Part shown: positions 43,363-52,522 of the stretch, in pieces | How the letters are laid out: each line of letters begins with the position of its first letter | How positions within the stretch are numbered: position 1 is the stretch's first letter | Notes under the pieces: generated by a model | The model's input: the letters and a program-made list of their open reading frames with translations, nothing else | Told to the model about the DNA's origin: nothing | Database searches by the model: none | Position numbers and translations under genes: made by a program | NCBI RefSeq assembly: GCF_900115245.1 | Contig: NZ_FOVT01000002.1 | Location: 253,005-317,004, forward strand | DNA length: 64,000 bases | Direction: 5' to 3' | From: Mesorhizobium sp. NFR06 | Lineage (GTDB): Bacteria > Pseudomonadota > Alphaproteobacteria > Rhizobiales > Rhizobiaceae

Positions 43363-44058
43363 TTACGCGCTGACGCGGATGTCTTCCGGCTCGCGCAGCA
43401 CATAGCCGCGGCCCCACACCGTCTCGATGTAGTTCTGGCCGCCGGACGCCGCGTCGAGCTTCTTGCGCAGCTTGCAGATGAAGACGTCGATGATCTTCAG
43501 TTCCGGCTCGTCCATGCCGCCATAGAGGTGATTGAGGAACATTTCCTTGGTGAGCGTCGTGCCCTTGCGCAGCGAGAGCAGTTCCAGCATCTGGTATTCC
43601 TTGCCGGTCAGATGCACGCGCTGGCCGCCGACCTCGACCGTCTTGGCGTCGAGATTGACCACCAGGTCGCCGGTGGTGATGACCGACTGGGCGTGGCCCT
43701 TGGAACGGCGCACGATGGCGTGGATGCGCGCCACCAGTTCGTCCTTGTGGAAGGGCTTCGTCATATAATCGTCGGCGCCGAAGCCGAGGCCGCGCACCTT
43801 GTCCTCGATGCCGGCCATGCCTGAGAGGATCAGGATCGGCGTCTTGACCTTGGAGAGGCGCAGCGTGCGCAGCACTTCATAGCCCGACATATCGGGGAGA
43901 TTGAGGTCCAGAAGGATGATGTCGTAGTCGTAGAGCTTGCCGAGGTCGACACCTTCTTCGCCGAGATCGGTCGTATAGACGTTGAAGCTTTCCGATTTCA
44001 GCATCAGTTCGATGCTTTGTGCGGTTGCACTGTCATCTTCAATCAGCAGAACACGCAT
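43363..44058 (-). CDS. ctrA: Cell-cycle response regulator CtrA
   Basis: The 231-aa OmpR-type regulator has a receiver with Asp51 in [20 protein letters not shown] and Lys101 in [14 protein letters not shown], and a winged-helix DNA-binding domain ending [13 protein letters not shown]. The central part, [20 protein letters not shown] and [20 protein letters not shown], is a CtrA hallmark. CtrA controls the cell cycle, motility and division in alphaproteobacteria. The ATG at 44058 has gggga 7 nt upstream and gives the normal protein length; the frame is open upstream. chpT, sciP, eipA and fliJ nearby are its usual partners or targets. Confidence 0.97.
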   Translation of the reverse strand: MRVLLIEDDSATAQSIELMLKSESFNVYTTDLGEEGVDLGKLYDYDIILLDLNLPDMSGYEVLRTLRLSKVKTPILILSGMAGIEDKVRGLGFGADDYMTKPFHKDELVARIHAIVRRSKGHAQSVITTGDLVVNLDAKTVEVGGQRVHLTGKEYQMLELLSLRKGTTLTKEMFLNHLYGGMDEPELKIIDVFICKLRKKLDAASGGQNYIETVWGRGYVLREPEDIRVSA

Positions 44059-44506
44059 TTCATTCCCCTTTTCTGCTGCCGGACCATTTTCACGACCCGT
44101 CCGGGACCGGAGCAGTGATTGCCTGAACAGAAGGTGCCAGCGATTGGTTAACAAATCCTAATTTCGTGTCGTTCACGATACCAGATTTTTTAACCCCTTT
44201 CTACACCCACTTGAATCTAATAACGAATCACAGACCAAATCCGCTAATGCGCTACATTAAAAAGTCAGCCTAAGTGACTCTAGAGACTCGCAGGCCGGGC
44301 TTCCCACCGCAGCCGGAATTTTTACCCGGCCTTAAGTCCTCGCCCGTATGATTAACAATGCCCGTAAACGAATGGTTACCGCCGGCAAAAATCTTTAGGG
44401 CTTTGTTTCCTATAGCCCAGGGAAAACCGGGGGAAACGGGCGGCGCTTGGGTCGTTCCGGGCGGACTGGACGATATGCAGGTGTGCGTTTTGCGGAGTAT
44501 CGAGTC
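44059..44506. promoter_or_regulatory. ctrA-fliJ divergent intergenic region
   Basis: A 448-bp AT-richer gap between divergent starts with no gene. It contains CtrA half-site-like sequences: TTAACC at 44190-44195, and GGTTAA at 44146-44151 (TTAACC on the minus strand) in the context TTAG-N6-TTAACC. Several other TTAA and CTAA words lie nearby. It probably holds the ctrA promoters with autoregulation and a fliJ promoter. The sites are by eye only. Confidence 0.45.
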
Positions 44507-44884
44507 ATGAAGTCACGTGAAAACCTCGTTCGGCTGAAACAGTTTCAGGTGAATGAGAAGCGGCGGCAGCTCTTGCAGCTGGACATGATGATCGCCGAGT
44601 TCGAGCGCATGGCCGTCGAGTTGGAAGCGCAGATCATCGCCGAAGAGAAAAAAGCCGGCATCACAGACATCAACCATTTCGCCTATCCGACCTTCGCCAA
44701 GGCGGCTCGCCTTCGCCGCGACAACCTCAGAAATTCACAAAGCGACCTCGCCCAGCAGCGAAGCACCGCCGAATCATTACTCGGCGAAGCTGAAGCGGAG
44801 CTGTCCAAGGCGGAAATGCTGGAATCGCGGGACACCAAGATCCGCGACGCCGAAACAGGCGGCCGCAGCGCGATGATCGGCTGA
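44507..44884 (+). CDS. fliJ: Flagellar export chaperone FliJ-like
   Basis: The 125-aa protein is almost wholly helical with coiled-coil heptads (MKSRENLVRLKQFQVNEKRR, QLDMMIAEFERMAVELEAQI, RSTAESLLGEAEAELSKAEM), the pattern of FliJ, which assists the flagellar export ATPase FliI. In rhizobia fliI and fliJ lie near ctrA; no fliI is present in this window. The ATG at 44507 is chosen; the longer frame adds a non-helical 20 residues. Assignment rests on shape and context rather than strong motifs. Confidence 0.75.
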   Translation: MKSRENLVRLKQFQVNEKRRQLLQLDMMIAEFERMAVELEAQIIAEEKKAGITDINHFAYPTFAKAARLRRDNLRNSQSDLAQQRSTAESLLGEAEAELSKAEMLESRDTKIRDAETGGRSAMIG

Positions 44885-44968
44885 TCGCCGGCATATTTGC
44901 AGCCATTGCCGGCACCATACCGGCATGTTCAGAACAGACGACCGGTCGAATCGGCCTCGCCGCCGGCT

Positions 44969-45364
44969 TCAGGGGGCCGCCATCTCGCCATGATCAGCCA
45001 ATGCCCGGGCGCGGGCATCCTTGATTTCCGGCGCATGCTCCTCCGCCCACGACCGGATTTGGCTGAGCAGCCCCGCCAGGTTCTGGCCAAGCTCCGTCAG
45101 TTCATACTCCACCCGTGGCGGAATGACCGGAAACACCTCGCGCCGCACAAGACCGTCACGCTCCAGCACACGCAGTGTCTGCGTCAGCATTTTGGGCGTG
45201 ATGCCTTCCATCTTGCGCGCCAGCTCGCCATTGCGCAGCCGGCCCCGCCGCAACGCGCAGACGGTGAGATAGACCCATTTGCTGGCCAGCATCTCGAGCA
45301 CGGTATGCGACGGGCAGGTGCGCCGGAACGCATCGTAGCCGAGGGGTGCGCTATCACTATCCAT
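44969..45364 (-). CDS. HxlR-family transcriptional regulator
   Basis: The 131-aa winged-helix protein has the HxlR signature with Cys near the N-terminus (FRRTCPSHTVLEMLASKW), then RRGRLRNGELARKMEGITPK, MLTQTLRVLERDGLVRREVF and VEYELTELGQNL. Members sense quinones, aldehydes or thiol stress and repress a divergent gene. The ATG at 45364 is favoured because longer frames overlap the operator. The divergent NADP oxidoreductase 90 bp away is its likely target. Confidence 0.92.
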   Translation of the reverse strand: MDSDSAPLGYDAFRRTCPSHTVLEMLASKWVYLTVCALRRGRLRNGELARKMEGITPKMLTQTLRVLERDGLVRREVFPVIPPRVEYELTELGQNLAGLLSQIRSWAEEHAPEIKDARARALADHGEMAAP

Positions 45365-45454
45365 AGGGTGCCTATATATAGAAAATGTACATACTAGACA
45401 ATAGACTATTACTATCCAAATGATAGCGGCACATCCATCCAACAGGAGACGTTC
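45365..45454. promoter_or_regulatory. HxlR/oxidoreductase divergent promoter
   Basis: A 90-bp gap with an unusually AT-rich core (tatatatagaaaatgtacat and actagacaatagactattac, 45371-45415) that likely carries overlapping promoters and the HxlR operator. An aggaga ribosome binding site precedes the oxidoreductase ATG. Confidence 0.55.
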
Positions 45455-46381
45455 ATGCGTGCCGTTGTCCAGAATTCCGTCGGCGGACCCGACGTCCTTT
45501 TCGTCGCCGAACAACCCGACCCCTCGCCCAGGCCCGGTGAAGTGCTGGTCCGTGTCAAGGCGGCGGGCATCAATCCGGTCGATGGCGCGGTGCGCGGCGG
45601 GTTCTACCCGCTGCTCGGCGAGCCGCCATTCATTCTCGGCTGGGACATTTCAGGGACCGTCGCGGCGCTCGGCGCCGGCGTGACCGCCTTCAAGGTCGGT
45701 GACGACGTGTTCGGCATGCCGCGTTTCCCCAAGCAGGCCGGCGGCTATGCCGAGCTGGCGAGCGCACCGGCGAACGAGCTCGCGGCCAAGCCCGCCGCGA
45801 TCGATCATGCGCATGCCGCGGCGTTACCGTTGGCCAGCCTGACCGCCTGGCAAGGCCTCGTCCGCCATGGCGGACTGCAAGCGGGACAGCGCGCGCTGAT
45901 CCATGCCGGCGCCGGCGGCGTCGGCCACCTGGCGGTGCAGATCGCCAAGGCGCGCGGCGCTTATGTCGTCTCGACCGCCAGTCCAAACAAGCTTGGTTTC
46001 GTTCGCTCGCTCGGCGCCGACGAAGTCATCGACTACACCAAGGAGGATTTCGCCCAAACGGCCGGTGACTTCGACCTCGTGCTGGAGCCGCTCGGCGGCG
46101 ACCACGCCGAGGACTCGCTAAGAGTCCTGCGCGACGGCGGCGTACTGGTCTCGCTGCTCGACGTCCGCGACACCACCAAGGCACATGCGAAAGAGCGGAA
46201 TATCCGTGTCGAGCGCATGTCGGTGGTGCCCGACCGCGAAGGCCTTGTCGAACTCGCCAGGCTGGTCGACGCGAAGAAGCTGTCGCCGCACGTAGCAAAG
46301 GCCTTCCCGCTCGATCAGGCGGGCGCCGCCCATGCCTTCCTCGCGACCCGGCCGATCGGCAAGGTCGTGCTCACGGTCTGA
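45455..46381 (+). CDS. NADP-dependent zinc-independent quinone oxidoreductase
   Basis: The 308-aa MDR-family protein has the GroES-like N-terminus (VRVKAAGINPVDGAVRGGFY), the NADP Rossmann fold (IHAGAGGVGHLAVQIAKARG) and a C-terminal segment (HVAKAFPLDQAGAAHAFLAT) typical of QOR and zeta-crystallin-like enzymes without catalytic zinc. It would reduce quinones or enones with NADPH. Divergent HxlR control is typical for this enzyme type. Confidence 0.93.
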   Translation: MRAVVQNSVGGPDVLFVAEQPDPSPRPGEVLVRVKAAGINPVDGAVRGGFYPLLGEPPFILGWDISGTVAALGAGVTAFKVGDDVFGMPRFPKQAGGYAELASAPANELAAKPAAIDHAHAAALPLASLTAWQGLVRHGGLQAGQRALIHAGAGGVGHLAVQIAKARGAYVVSTASPNKLGFVRSLGADEVIDYTKEDFAQTAGDFDLVLEPLGGDHAEDSLRVLRDGGVLVSLLDVRDTTKAHAKERNIRVERMSVVPDREGLVELARLVDAKKLSPHVAKAFPLDQAGAAHAFLATRPIGKVVLTV

Positions 46382-46398
46382 GGCTTTTGCGAAAGCGA

Positions 46399-46427
46399 AA
46401 AGGGCGCGGTGTTCCGCGCCCTTCGTT
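46399..46427. terminator. Bidirectional terminator between oxidoreductase and sciP genes
   Basis: Stem aagggcgcgg / ccgcgccctt with a tgtt loop. On the minus strand it is followed by ttttcgc (sciP transcript); on the plus strand by cgttt. Confidence 0.8.
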
Positions 46428-46441
46428 TACGCCTGTTCGGC

Positions 46442-46717
46442 CTAATGCCGATATTGCTGGATCCGCGTGGTGCGCAGCCCGGCAAGGCCGTATTCGTCGA
46501 TCGATGCTTGCCAGGACAGAAATTCCTCGGTGGTGAGCTTGTAGCGCTGGCAGGCTTCTTCAAGACTGAGCAGGCCGCCGCGCACCGCAGCGACCACTTC
46601 CGCCTTGCGCCGAATAACCCAGCGCCGCGTGTTAGTCGGCGGCAGATCGGCGATCGTAAGAGGGCTGCCGTCGGGCCCAATGACATATTTGACTCTAGGT
46701 CTAACCAGATCGGTCAT
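46442..46717 (-). CDS. sciP: CtrA inhibitor SciP (DUF1153)
   Basis: The 91-aa protein matches SciP: YVIGPDGSPLTIADLPPTNT, RRWVIRRKAEVVAAVRGGLL and EEACQRYKLTTEEFLSWQAS, a helix-turn-helix-like domain. SciP binds CtrA and blocks activation of CtrA-dependent promoters; the family is restricted to alphaproteobacteria. It lies 2.4 kb from ctrA. A near-consensus CtrA box upstream of its start suggests CtrA-dependent expression, as in Caulobacter. Confidence 0.94.
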   Translation of the reverse strand: MTDLVRPRVKYVIGPDGSPLTIADLPPTNTRRWVIRRKAEVVAAVRGGLLSLEEACQRYKLTTEEFLSWQASIDEYGLAGLRTTRIQQYRH

Positions 46718-46773
46718 CGTACTCTCTACTAAAAACTCAAAGACCCAATCCCCGCCACAGTACCGCCACAGCT

Positions 46774-46788
46774 TTAAAAATTGCCTAA
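46774..46788 (-). promoter_or_regulatory. Candidate CtrA box upstream of sciP
   Basis: On the minus strand the sequence reads TTAG-N7-TTAA, one base off the CtrA consensus TTAA-N7-TTAA, 57 bp upstream of the sciP start. It could also affect the divergent mnmA gene. Confidence 0.45.
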
Positions 46789-46973
46789 GCGAACCCTAAT
46801 GACTAGGTAAGGATCGTGAACGCCCGGTTAGGATTTCTTTTAGAATTTGAAGCACCGGCCTCCGGGCCCCGATTTTTGCCGATTGACCCGCTCTGGACGG
46901 TAAGCTGGCGCACACGTGGCGCTTGACCTATATTCCGGCCATTGGCATTGAGCGCCGCATTGTGAAAGCCACC

Positions 46974-48164
46974 ATGAACAGCCTCGATCTTCCCGGCCGC
47001 CCTGAAGCAACCCGCGTCGTCGTCGCGATGTCGGGCGGTGTCGATTCGTCCGTGGTTGCCGGCATCCTGAAGCGCGAAGGCTATGACGTCGTCGGCGTGA
47101 CGCTGCAGCTTTACGACCACGGCGCGGCCACCCATCGGGCGGGTTCCTGCTGCGCCGGACAGGATATCGACGACGCGCGCCGTGTCTCGGAGACGCTCGG
47201 CATTCCCCATTACGTGCTCGACTACGAGGAGCGCTTCCGCAAGGCGGTCATCGATCCCTTCGCCGAGAGCTATGTCGCCGGCGAAACCCCTATCCCCTGC
47301 GTTTCCTGCAACCAGACGGTGAAGTTCGCCGATCTTTTGGCGACCGCGCAGGACCTCGGCGCCGACGCTTTGGCCACCGGTCACTATATCCGTTCGCGCG
47401 CCAACGGCGCGCATCGTGCGCTCTACCGGCCGGTCGACGCCGACCGCGACCAGAGCTACTTCCTGTTCGCCACCACGCAAGCGCAGATCGACTATCTGCG
47501 CTTCCCGCTCGGGGGCCTGTCGAAGCCGCAGGTGCGCGCCATTGCCGAGCAGATGGGGCTCACCGTCGCCGCCAAGCAGGACAGCCAGGACATCTGCTTC
47601 GTGCCGCAGGGCAAATATTCCGACATTATCGCCAAGCTGAAGCCTGCGGCCGCCAATCCGGGTGACATTGTCCACATCGACGGTCGCGTGCTCGGCCGCC
47701 ACGAAGGCATCCTGCGCTACACGATCGGTCAGCGCCGCGGCATCGGCATCGCCTCCGGCGAGCCGCTCTATGTCGTCCATCTCGACGCCGACCGGGCGCG
47801 CGTCATCGTCGGCCCGCGCGAGGCGCTGGAGACCCACAAGATCTATCTGCGCAACATGAACTGGCTGGGCGATGCAGCCTTGTCTGACGTGCCGGCCGGC
47901 GGGATCGAGCTCTTCGCCAAGGTCCGCTCGACCAGGCCGCCGCGTCCGGCCGTGCTGCATCACCGCAACGGCGTGACCTCCGTAGAGCTGGCCGACGGTG
48001 AATCGGGCATCGCGCCCGGACAGGCCTGCGTGCTCTACTCCGACGACGGCAACGAGGCACGCGTCTTCGGCGGCGGCTTCATCGAGCGCTCCGAGCGCGG
48101 CGCGGAGGCCGAGGCCATGCTGTCCAGGCTGGCTGCCAGGCCGGCGCAGATCCCGGCCGAATAA
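46974..48164 (+). CDS. mnmA: tRNA-specific 2-thiouridylase MnmA
   Basis: The 396-aa enzyme has the PP-loop motif SGGVDSS (residues 20-26), [13 protein letters not shown], the catalytic cysteines Cys112 in [11 protein letters not shown] and Cys208 in [14 protein letters not shown], and the C-terminal beta-barrel domains. It puts sulfur on U34 of tRNA-Lys, -Glu and -Gln. The start at 46974 is chosen because upstream residues lack similarity to the family. It lies divergent from sciP. Confidence 0.97.
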   Translation: MNSLDLPGRPEATRVVVAMSGGVDSSVVAGILKREGYDVVGVTLQLYDHGAATHRAGSCCAGQDIDDARRVSETLGIPHYVLDYEERFRKAVIDPFAESYVAGETPIPCVSCNQTVKFADLLATAQDLGADALATGHYIRSRANGAHRALYRPVDADRDQSYFLFATTQAQIDYLRFPLGGLSKPQVRAIAEQMGLTVAAKQDSQDICFVPQGKYSDIIAKLKPAAANPGDIVHIDGRVLGRHEGILRYTIGQRRGIGIASGEPLYVVHLDADRARVIVGPREALETHKIYLRNMNWLGDAALSDVPAGGIELFAKVRSTRPPRPAVLHHRNGVTSVELADGESGIAPGQACVLYSDDGNEARVFGGGFIERSERGAEAEAMLSRLAARPAQIPAE

Positions 48165-48233
48165 AATTCCGCTCAGCCCGGTTTTCAGGCTGCCCGGCCT
48201 TTACCGAGCGGTTCCCGCTGCTTCAGGACAGGC

Positions 48234-49199
48234 TCAGGCGGATGAGCCGGTATGGATCACCGTGCCGGCGGTCAGGATGCGCAGTACCCTGATCGCTTCC
48301 TCGCCGTCGGTGCGCGGCTCGGCGCGGGTTTCGATGCATTGCATGAAATGGGCAAGCTCGCGGGTCAGCGGCATGCCTTCGCCGACCGGCACATAGGAAG
48401 GCTCGTTGGCCGTGAAGGCCCACTGGCCGCTGTCCTGCCAGACCGCGTGGCGGTAGACGGCAAGCTTGCGCTCCCAGGGCTCGACATCGTCGAACACCGC
48501 CATCGCCTTGGTGCCGACCACCGTCAGCCGCCGCTCGCGATAAGGATTGAGGCGCGAGGCGAAGAGGTGGCTGCGCAGGCCGTTCGGAAAGCGCATATGC
48601 AGATGCGCGAAGTCGCTGAGATTGTCGAGCAGCGCTGCCCCCTCGCCCCTCACCTCGATCGGCTCGGTGCCGGTGATGGCGAGGATCATCGACAGATCGT
48701 GCGGCGCCAGGTCCCAGAGCGCATCGTTCTCGGTATGGAACTTGCCGAGGCCGAGGCGGTGCGAATGGATGTAGCGCACCTCGCCGAGCTCGCCATTGTC
48801 GATCAGCGCCTTCAGCGTCTCGAACGCCGGGTGGAAGCGCAACACATGGCCGACCATGAAAACGCGGCCATTGTCCTTTGCCGCCATCACCGCACGCTCG
48901 GCGTCTGCGACCGTCAGCGCGATCGGTTTTTCCACCAGCACGTCCTTGCCGCTTTCGACGGCGCGCACCGCGGTGTCGGCATGAAATTGCGGCGGCAAGG
49001 CCATGACGATGGCGTCGATGTCGGCGCGGTCGAACAGCTTGTCCGGCTCGATCGCCAGGCAGTCCTGCTCGCTGGCGAACCCCTCTGCCCGAGCGCGGTT
49101 GGCGTCGGAGACGGCATGCAGCGCGCCAAGCGCCTTGAGGGTGCGGATATGGTTGCTGCCCCAGTATCCGCAACCGAGGACGGCGATGCGCGGCTTCAT
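48234..49199 (-). CDS. Gfo/Idh/MocA family oxidoreductase
   Basis: The 321-aa protein has the N-terminal NAD-binding motif (VLGCGYWGSNHIRTLKALG), the VEKPIALTVADAERAV motif with the catalytic Lys-Pro, and HSHRLGLGKFHTENDALWDL with the Gfo/Idh C-terminal barrel. The pattern is close to WbpB/WlbA-type UDP-sugar 3-dehydrogenases, but no nucleotide-sugar partner genes lie next to it, so the substrate is open. It is convergent with mnmA. Confidence 0.9.
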   Translation of the reverse strand: MKPRIAVLGCGYWGSNHIRTLKALGALHAVSDANRARAEGFASEQDCLAIEPDKLFDRADIDAIVMALPPQFHADTAVRAVESGKDVLVEKPIALTVADAERAVMAAKDNGRVFMVGHVLRFHPAFETLKALIDNGELGEVRYIHSHRLGLGKFHTENDALWDLAPHDLSMILAITGTEPIEVRGEGAALLDNLSDFAHLHMRFPNGLRSHLFASRLNPYRERRLTVVGTKAMAVFDDVEPWERKLAVYRHAVWQDSGQWAFTANEPSYVPVGEGMPLTRELAHFMQCIETRAEPRTDGEEAIRVLRILTAGTVIHTGSSA

Positions 49200-49440
49200 T
49201 CGCTCAAACTCTAGAATTTCATGGCCGAGACATAGCGACGTGCCCCGCCGAACTCAACCCCGAGGCATGCGCTGAGTGTCTCACCGGCAAAGCTTTTCTG
49301 GGATGAGATTGTGCCGGCCAGATTATGCCGACATGTCGCCGCTTCCAAGCTTGACAGGCTCACCCTCGCAACCTTATATCCGCGCGACCTCGGCGAACGC
49401 CTCGAAATACCCACGGTTTTTTCGAGCCATTTGCCACCCT

Positions 49441-49517
49441 GGCGGGGTAGCTCAGTTGGTTAGAGCACGGGAATCATAATCCTGGGGTCGGGGGTTCAAG
49501 TCCCTCTCCCGCTACCA
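49441..49517 (+). tRNA. tRNA-Met (anticodon CAT)
   Basis: A 77-nt tRNA with D-arm AGCTCAGTTGGTTAGAGC, anticodon loop AATCATAAT (anticodon CAT) and TpsiC arm GGGGGTTCAAGTCCCTC, ending in encoded CCA. The body matches elongator tRNA-Met of alphaproteobacteria rather than initiator tRNA. Its last 13 nt are repeated at 53007-53019, marking it as an integration target. Confidence 0.93.
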
Positions 49518-49563
49518 AATTTCTCGAAGCCATTGTAATTAAGCGCTAAATTTCAAGGTAAGC
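49505..49563 (+). other. Left attachment-like direct repeat (attL)
   Basis: It spans the last 13 nt of tRNA-Met plus 46 nt downstream (aatttctcgaagccattgta, attaagcgctaaatttcaag, gtaagc). The identical copy is at 53007-53065; the sequences diverge immediately beyond. Confidence 0.88.
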
Positions 49564-49625
49564 CCAAAACAGCCGCCGAGTAACCGTTGTCTTGGTCTGT
49601 TCATTCCGTGGGCGACGGCACCAGA

Positions 49626-50264
49626 TCAAGTCGCGGAGAAGGGCTCGCGCCTGCTGTTGCTTGGTCCATTCCAACGAGTGCCGGACGCGTGTAGCGCCGC
49701 GAGGGAAGCTCCTAGGAGCGCACGCCGTTCCCGGATGTGGGCAAGATGCTGCCAAAGTTCCTCACGCGCCAAAGCACCCCGCAGGGCATCAAGCCGGTGA
49801 TGGTGGCTGATTGCGATGAACAGGTCGTCACCAGCTCTGCATTTCTTCGCCTCGCACATCCGGGCAACAACCAGACTGGCTACTCGGTGCTCCCCGCCAA
49901 ACTCGCGACGCAAGGTCCTGCCAACCGTTGCGGGAATGACCAGCCTGATGCATTCAAGGTCGGCAAGGCCGATGTCCTCGACCACTATCCCCGCGATCCT
50001 GCGCCATAGCTTTGCGGGATCGACCTTCAACAGGGTCACGGCGGCTCGGGTAGCCAGATCGACATCACCCCGACGAATGCCCTTCTGCATCGCAGACATA
50101 GCGACCCATGGCGACGTGTGCAGTGGCTCGGGAGTTGGGGCTTTGTAGTCGGACGCCAGCATCCGGAAGGCGGGATCGGCGGGGTCAAGCAGCGGTAGGG
50201 GTTGCAACATCTCGGTCTCCCAATTTTGAGGGAGGACCACAACCTGTTTCCCACCATTAGGCAT
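49626..50264 (-). CDS. MgsA/RarA C-terminal-like protein of islet
   Basis: The 212-aa protein contains SPWVAMSAMQKGIRRGDVDL and LWRRIAGIVVEDIGLADLEC, similar in pattern to the C-terminal tetramerisation region of MgsA/RarA AAA proteins. The ATPase domain is absent. Proteins of this kind occur on rhizobial plasmids; the role is unknown. The C-terminal 50 residues look less conserved. It is the first islet gene after attL. Confidence 0.6.
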   Translation of the reverse strand: MPNGGKQVVVLPQNWETEMLQPLPLLDPADPAFRMLASDYKAPTPEPLHTSPWVAMSAMQKGIRRGDVDLATRAAVTLLKVDPAKLWRRIAGIVVEDIGLADLECIRLVIPATVGRTLRREFGGEHRVASLVVARMCEAKKCRAGDDLFIAISHHHRLDALRGALAREELWQHLAHIRERRALLGASLAALHASGTRWNGPSNSRREPFSAT

Positions 50265-50348
50265 GGCAGACTAGCGCCAAGCATGCGAACTAAATCGACC
50301 CGTTTTGCAGCTTCCCACTCGCCAGCGTGAAGGACTGGCGACCCGGAC

Positions 50349-50723
50349 TTAGCGACTGCTGGTTAGGCTGTGCTCAAGACTGTTTAGGCTACAGATGCGG
50401 ATCAGCCATCGTCCGTCGGCTTGCCGCTGGAACACGTTCAGCGAGGTCCCCAAATCCTGCCCGTCTGAGTACTCGGTCAAGCACCAAGCAAGATCGCCTG
50501 AAACGCCTGCCTCGACAACTCTGAGTTCCTTGTCCTCGCCGCCGATCTTCACCCATTCTGAGTGGAGAGCCTCAATCGCCGCCCGTCCCCGCGCGGGAGG
50601 CGCGTAGGGCGAGAAGGCTTCACTGTCATCGGTGAAGATCACGGCGCAACCGGCAGCGTCTTTCGTGCGATAAGCAGCGGCGTAAGCATCGTAGACGGTT
50701 TGCAACTCCTCGCGGATCGACAT
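50349..50723 (-). CDS. SnoaL-like/DUF4440 (NTF2 fold) protein
   Basis: The 124-aa protein has the NTF2-like pattern: SIREELQTVYDAYAAAYRTK, DAAGCAVIFTDDSEAFSPYA, PPARGRAAIEALHSEWVKIG and LNVFQRQADGRWLIRICSLN. SgcJ/EcaC and DUF4440 proteins of this size bind small ligands; most have no known function. It lies in the islet between the MgsA-like gene and the cyclase gene, on the same strand. Confidence 0.78.
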   Translation of the reverse strand: MSIREELQTVYDAYAAAYRTKDAAGCAVIFTDDSEAFSPYAPPARGRAAIEALHSEWVKIGGEDKELRVVEAGVSGDLAWCLTEYSDGQDLGTSLNVFQRQADGRWLIRICSLNSLEHSLTSSR

Positions 50724-50791
50724 CGGGTAACCTCACACCAGTGGGCTTCGAGCTTAGCCGATAGATGCTGTCCGTTGGAGCATTGGCCCCA

Positions 50792-52522
50792 TCAGACAGG
50801 CACTCCCGCTAGACGAAAGCCGTCAAGGACGAACGCCCTGTCCTCACCAAGAGCACACATCTTTGCGCAGATGTGAGCGTGCACAGCTGTATCAAAAGTC
50901 TCCGGTGCCTCCTGTACTATCTGCCGCGCTTCGTCTGTCCTTCCGAGGTGAGCTAGGCAGGTTGCCTCGTTTAGTTTGAAAAAGTAGGGCGCATCGATCA
51001 AGGTTCTGTACGCTGCGAGGGCGGCATCCATATCACGCGCTAGGTAGTAGCAGTCCCCGAGGCTGGAAACGAATGCAGGAGGTAGAAGCGGCTCCAGCTT
51101 GCATGCTCGCTTGGCGAGTTCCAGCCCCTCTTGGTGCCGACCTGCGAAGGACATGATCCAGCCCCGCGCGAGCAGGACATTGACGTCCCGAGGGCTCATC
51201 GCCGCTGCCATGTCGGAGTAACGCATAGCCTCACCGATCTGACCGGCCATCGCAAAACATGAGGCAACGCTGGTGAGGACGTACGGGTCATTCTTGTCGG
51301 CTATGATTGCCTGTTTCGCGAACTGTTGGGCCTGCCGATCAAGCTGAGCATCGGTCGATGAGTTAGGCTCGCTAAACCGCCAATAAGCGTACAGCAGGGC
51401 GAGCGCAGCATGCGCGGGCGCATAGTGAGGATCGATGCGAATGGCTTCAGTCATGTGTTCGCGAGCAAGCCGCTCATCGCCGTTGCGCCAAGCTGCATGA
51501 GACTTGAGCCATGATGTATACGCCGACACGCTCGTCGTGGGATTTTTCGCGCGTTTGGTCCCGGCGGCATCTTGCAAATTGAAAAAGAGCCGACCGAGAA
51601 CGCAATCGACGATTTCATCTTGCACCGCGAATATGTCGGTCATTTCGCGGTCAAACTTCTCGGCGAAGACGTGAGAGCCGGTTTGCGCATCGATCAGCTG
51701 AACGGTGGCGCGCATACGCTGTCCTGCCAGCCGAATACTTCCTTCCACCACGAAATCTACCCCCAATCTGCGGCCCACCTCGGCCAAGTCTATTGAGCTG
51801 CCTTTATAGGTAGACGCGGTGTTCCGAGCTACAACGGCTAAGTTCTTGAACCGGCTCAATTCGGTAATGATGTCCTCAGTGATCCCGTCCGCGAAATAGT
51901 CTTGTTCGGGGTTACCCGATATATTGACGAACGGCAGAACCGCGACGGTTGTGAATTCCTCGCCGCTGGTTGGCGCAACGGCATGCGTCGCTCCAGCGGG
52001 AGTTACCGCGAAGGCCCTGATGGGTGTACCTATGTTCTTAAGTTGCAAGTGGCCGAGGTCTTCCGCAATGACATCAACCTTGCCGCGAATTTCGTTGTAC
52101 ACTTTGTCTGACATGCATATGCCACCGGGGCGAGCTTGGCCCTCCAGCCGTGCTGCGATATTGACGCCGTCGCCATAGATATCGGAACCTTCGCCGATCA
52201 CATCCCCCAGATTTATGCCGATCCTGAGAGTTACTTGATGCGCTTCCGGCAACGCGACGTTCGCCTCCGCCATTTTCTGCTGAAGCTCAAGCGAACCGGC
52301 CACTGCGTTCACGGCGCTGGCGAACTCTATCAGAACGCCGTCACCCATCAGCTTGACTACGCGTCCCCCGTGAGATCGGATCACCGGCTCAAGCACGCTC
52401 TTTCGTCGATCCTTGAGGACTTTCAGAGTGCCGACTTCGTCCGCTTCCATCATTCGGGAATAGCCGACTACGTCAGCGACGACGATGGCTGCCAATCTGC
52501 GTTGCACCGATCCATCACTCAC
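50792..52522 (-). CDS. Class III adenylate/guanylate cyclase with TolB-like and TPR domains
   Basis: The 576-aa product starts with a class III cyclase domain (RRLAAIVVADVVGYSRMMEA with the first metal Asp, VVKLMGDGVLIEFASAVNAV with the second, IYGDGVNIAARLEGQARPGG). A TolB-like segment (TVAVLPFVNISGNPEQDYFA, DGITEDIITELSRFKNLAVV) and C-terminal TPRs follow. The frame is open to 52969, but the GTG at 52522 is chosen: it has aagggg about 9 nt upstream and gives the family's normal N-terminus. It is the largest gene of the tRNA islet. It may make cAMP in response to a protein-binding signal. Confidence 0.85.
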   Translation of the reverse strand: MSDGSVQRRLAAIVVADVVGYSRMMEADEVGTLKVLKDRRKSVLEPVIRSHGGRVVKLMGDGVLIEFASAVNAVAGSLELQQKMAEANVALPEAHQVTLRIGINLGDVIGEGSDIYGDGVNIAARLEGQARPGGICMSDKVYNEIRGKVDVIAEDLGHLQLKNIGTPIRAFAVTPAGATHAVAPTSGEEFTTVAVLPFVNISGNPEQDYFADGITEDIITELSRFKNLAVVARNTASTYKGSSIDLAEVGRRLGVDFVVEGSIRLAGQRMRATVQLIDAQTGSHVFAEKFDREMTDIFAVQDEIVDCVLGRLFFNLQDAAGTKRAKNPTTSVSAYTSWLKSHAAWRNGDERLAREHMTEAIRIDPHYAPAHAALALLYAYWRFSEPNSSTDAQLDRQAQQFAKQAIIADKNDPYVLTSVASCFAMAGQIGEAMRYSDMAAAMSPRDVNVLLARGWIMSFAGRHQEGLELAKRACKLEPLLPPAFVSSLGDCYYLARDMDAALAAYRTLIDAPYFFKLNEATCLAHLGRTDEARQIVQEAPETFDTAVHAHICAKMCALGEDRAFVLDGFRLAGVPV

